From positions 55,033 to 119,032 of the forward strand of contig NZ_ATZI01000010.1 in the NCBI RefSeq assembly GCF_000428125.1: a DNA stretch of 64,000 nt, written 5' to 3'. The position numbers and the translations under genes are program-made. The notes beneath the pieces are model-generated. The model searched no databases and was not told the origin of the DNA. It was given only the letters and a program-made list of their open reading frames with translations. Positions 62,710 through 64,000 of this stretch are shown piece after piece. This DNA is from Bacteroides graminisolvens DSM 19988 = JCM 15093 (GTDB lineage: Bacteria > Bacteroidota > Bacteroidia > Bacteroidales > Bacteroidaceae). Position 1 is the stretch's first letter; each line of letters begins with the position of its first letter.

Positions 62710-63291
62710 TTAATTATTATCTAATATTTTTTTTAATTCATTCCAACGAGGATCTATATTTTCTTCTTCCTCTACGTTATCAATAACAGGTTCCTCAAAT
62801 CCTTCTACATCATTATCATCTGACTCATCGTTAGCACTACCTCTTAAATGCTTACTCAATTTGCTAGTCATAGCCTTATTGCATTTTCCAGGTGCATGCA
62901 CATGCTTCATTGGAATAGATAATTCAATAAATTCATAAAGAAACCAAGCTATATTTATTTCGCCTTCATTTTCAGGGATAACAATCAAGTTATCTCCCTC
63001 CTCTGCGTACTCAGTTCCAAACTTCACAAACAGCCTATTGGTTGTTGAAACAGACTGCTCCATGTCATCCAAGCATCTATCGCAAGGAATCCATACCACA
63101 CCTTCGCAATCAAAATTAAACTCGAAAGCGTGAGAAAGCCGTTTCACCTTAACAATTGCATTGACTTTACCTTTCTGAATATCAGGTCCGTCAATGTTAG
63201 CAAAGAAAACATTATCAAGCAAGAATTCATAACTAGATGATTCCGCCTGCATTCCCTTTAAATCAATTTTATATTTATCAAACTTTCCCAA
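62710..63291 (-). CDS. DUF177 (YceD-like) 23S rRNA accumulation protein
   Basis: Start taken as TTG at 63291 (MGKFDKYKIDLKGMQAESS when the first codon is read as Met), because the -7 box TAACTTTG at 63315-63322 lies 3 bases before the frame's TTG at 63312. The product is 193 residues. The conserved DUF177 motif is CDRCLDDME, with a further line HVHAPGKCNKAM. The protein ends in an acidic tail. Members of this family are linked to 23S rRNA accumulation and sit before rpmF. It is the first gene of the operon through der. Confidence 0.85.
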   Translation of the reverse strand: MGKFDKYKIDLKGMQAESSSYEFLLDNVFFANIDGPDIQKGKVNAIVKVKRLSHAFEFNFDCEGVVWIPCDRCLDDMEQSVSTTNRLFVKFGTEYAEEGDNLIVIPENEGEINIAWFLYEFIELSIPMKHVHAPGKCNKAMTSKLSKHLRGSANDESDDNDVEGFEEPVIDNVEEEENIDPRWNELKKILDNN

Positions 63292-63314
63292 AGCCCTTAC
63301 TTTTATAATCAATA

Positions 63315-63322
63315 CAAAGTTA
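63315..63322 (-). promoter_or_regulatory. -7 box of the DUF177-rpmF operon
   Basis: On the minus strand TAACTTTG is an exact -7 box, with CTTG 18 bases upstream as a weak -33 box. It helps choose the start of the DUF177 gene. Confidence 0.6.
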
Positions 63323-63551
63323 TAAAAAAAGCCTGAAACTCAAGATTAATCCGTTTGTTTTGGCATTTTGCTCAAACGAAGAAATGAATTCGGGCGACAA
63401 AGATACAAATAATAATAGTCAAAACGTAGTAATTACGTTAAAACTTTATCAATAAAGACCAATTAATCAATTGACCGCTACTTCATTTATGACTTAAGTC
63501 TACATACAGGATGAGCTATAACACATCTTATAGCCTTCCTTAAACGCAAAA

Positions 63552-63583
63552 AAGTCCCACAGCTTTGTATAGCTGCAGGACTT
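63552..63583 (-). terminator. rRNA operon terminator
   Basis: On the minus strand arms AAGTCCTGCAGCT and AGCTGTGGGACTT form a 13-bp stem with two G-U pairs, followed by TTTTTT. It lies 9 bases after the 5S rRNA. Confidence 0.8.
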
Positions 63584-63592
63584 CTCTAAAAA

Positions 63593-63701
<109 letters not shown>

Positions 63702-63778
63702 ATAAGGTAGACATAATGTACACAAAAAATAAACATTCAGTCAGCTAAACGTATATAAAAACCATACTGACAAGAAGA

Positions 63779-64000
63779 AAGTGAACGGGCAATTAGTATT
63801 GCTCGGCTGTGATATTTCTATCTATACACCTGCAACCTATCAACGTCATCGTCTTTGACGACCCTAAGAAATCTAATCTTGTGGCTGGCTTCGTACTTAG
63901 ATGCTTTCAGCACTTATCCAATCCCGACTTAGATACCCGGCGATGCACCTGGCGGCACAACCGGTAAACCAGAGGTCAGTCCAACACGGTCCTCTCGTAC
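63779..64000 (-). rRNA. rrl: 23S ribosomal RNA, 3' end (cut by window edge)
   Basis: The minus strand begins at the window edge with GTACGAGAGGACC, the sarcin-ricin loop region. It continues through GTTGGACTGACCTCTGG to the 3' terminal sequence AATACTAATTGCCCGTTCAC. About 220 bases are present. The mature 3' end is placed at about 63779 and is approximate. Confidence 0.9.

Overview
The window is from a Bacteroidales genome, most likely Bacteroides or a close relative. Host genes carry the Bacteroides-type promoter (TTTG, 19-21 bases, TAnnTTTG) and weak or absent Shine-Dalgarno sequences. The gene orders tig-clpP-clpX-recQ-guaB-PPIases-OstA-mutL and DUF177-rpmF-fabH-era-der are familiar from that group. 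No insertion sequence or CRISPR array was seen.

Region 1 (1 to about 30.6 kb) is the right-hand part of a siphovirus-like prophage; its left end lies outside the window. Almost everything is on the minus strand. From the right it reads: tyrosine integrase, phage sliding clamp, PcfK and PcfJ proteins, a DnaD-like replication organiser with possible origin iterons inside its gene, a DnaC-like ATPase, a possible sigma-like factor, a ParB/methyltransferase fusion, a GIY-YIG nuclease, small and large terminase, portal, MuF, scaffold, decoration and capsid proteins, four connector/neck proteins, major tail protein, tail assembly chaperone, tape measure, distal tail protein and tail tip. The chaperone shows a clear -1 programmed frameshift at a U UUU UUC heptamer, giving G- and GT-like products.

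The phage late region is cut by intrinsic terminators. Five late genes are preceded by the same element TTATATTTTA, in four of them 12-13 bases before the start codon. This looks like a phage-specific late promoter. Two AT-rich loci interrupt the phage plan. One is a plus-strand operon of two DUF488 proteins and a dual-OB protein (22.5-24.2 kb). The other is an AlbA_2/Schlafen-type gene with a small opposing membrane peptide (16.6-18.1 kb). These are the best candidates for cargo or defence systems.

Region 2 (30.6-32.9 kb) holds two identical tRNA-Val(UAC) genes with a textbook promoter, yaaA, and about 1 kb of non-coding DNA with an array of small inverted repeats.

Region 3 (32.9-63.3 kb) is core chromosome. 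It contains trpS and mutL; an envelope-biogenesis block (OstA-like protein and three SurA/parvulin-type periplasmic folding factors); guaB and recQ; the clpX-clpP-tig protein quality-control block; a Crp/Fnr regulator; and an RND efflux operon (TolC, adaptor, pump, PII-like protein, DUF2892 protein). It continues with lptB divergent from mlaE-mlaF and the der-era-fabH-rpmF-DUF177 operon. Region 4 (63.5-64 kb) is the 3' end of an rRNA operon on the minus strand: terminator, 5S rRNA and the end of 23S rRNA.
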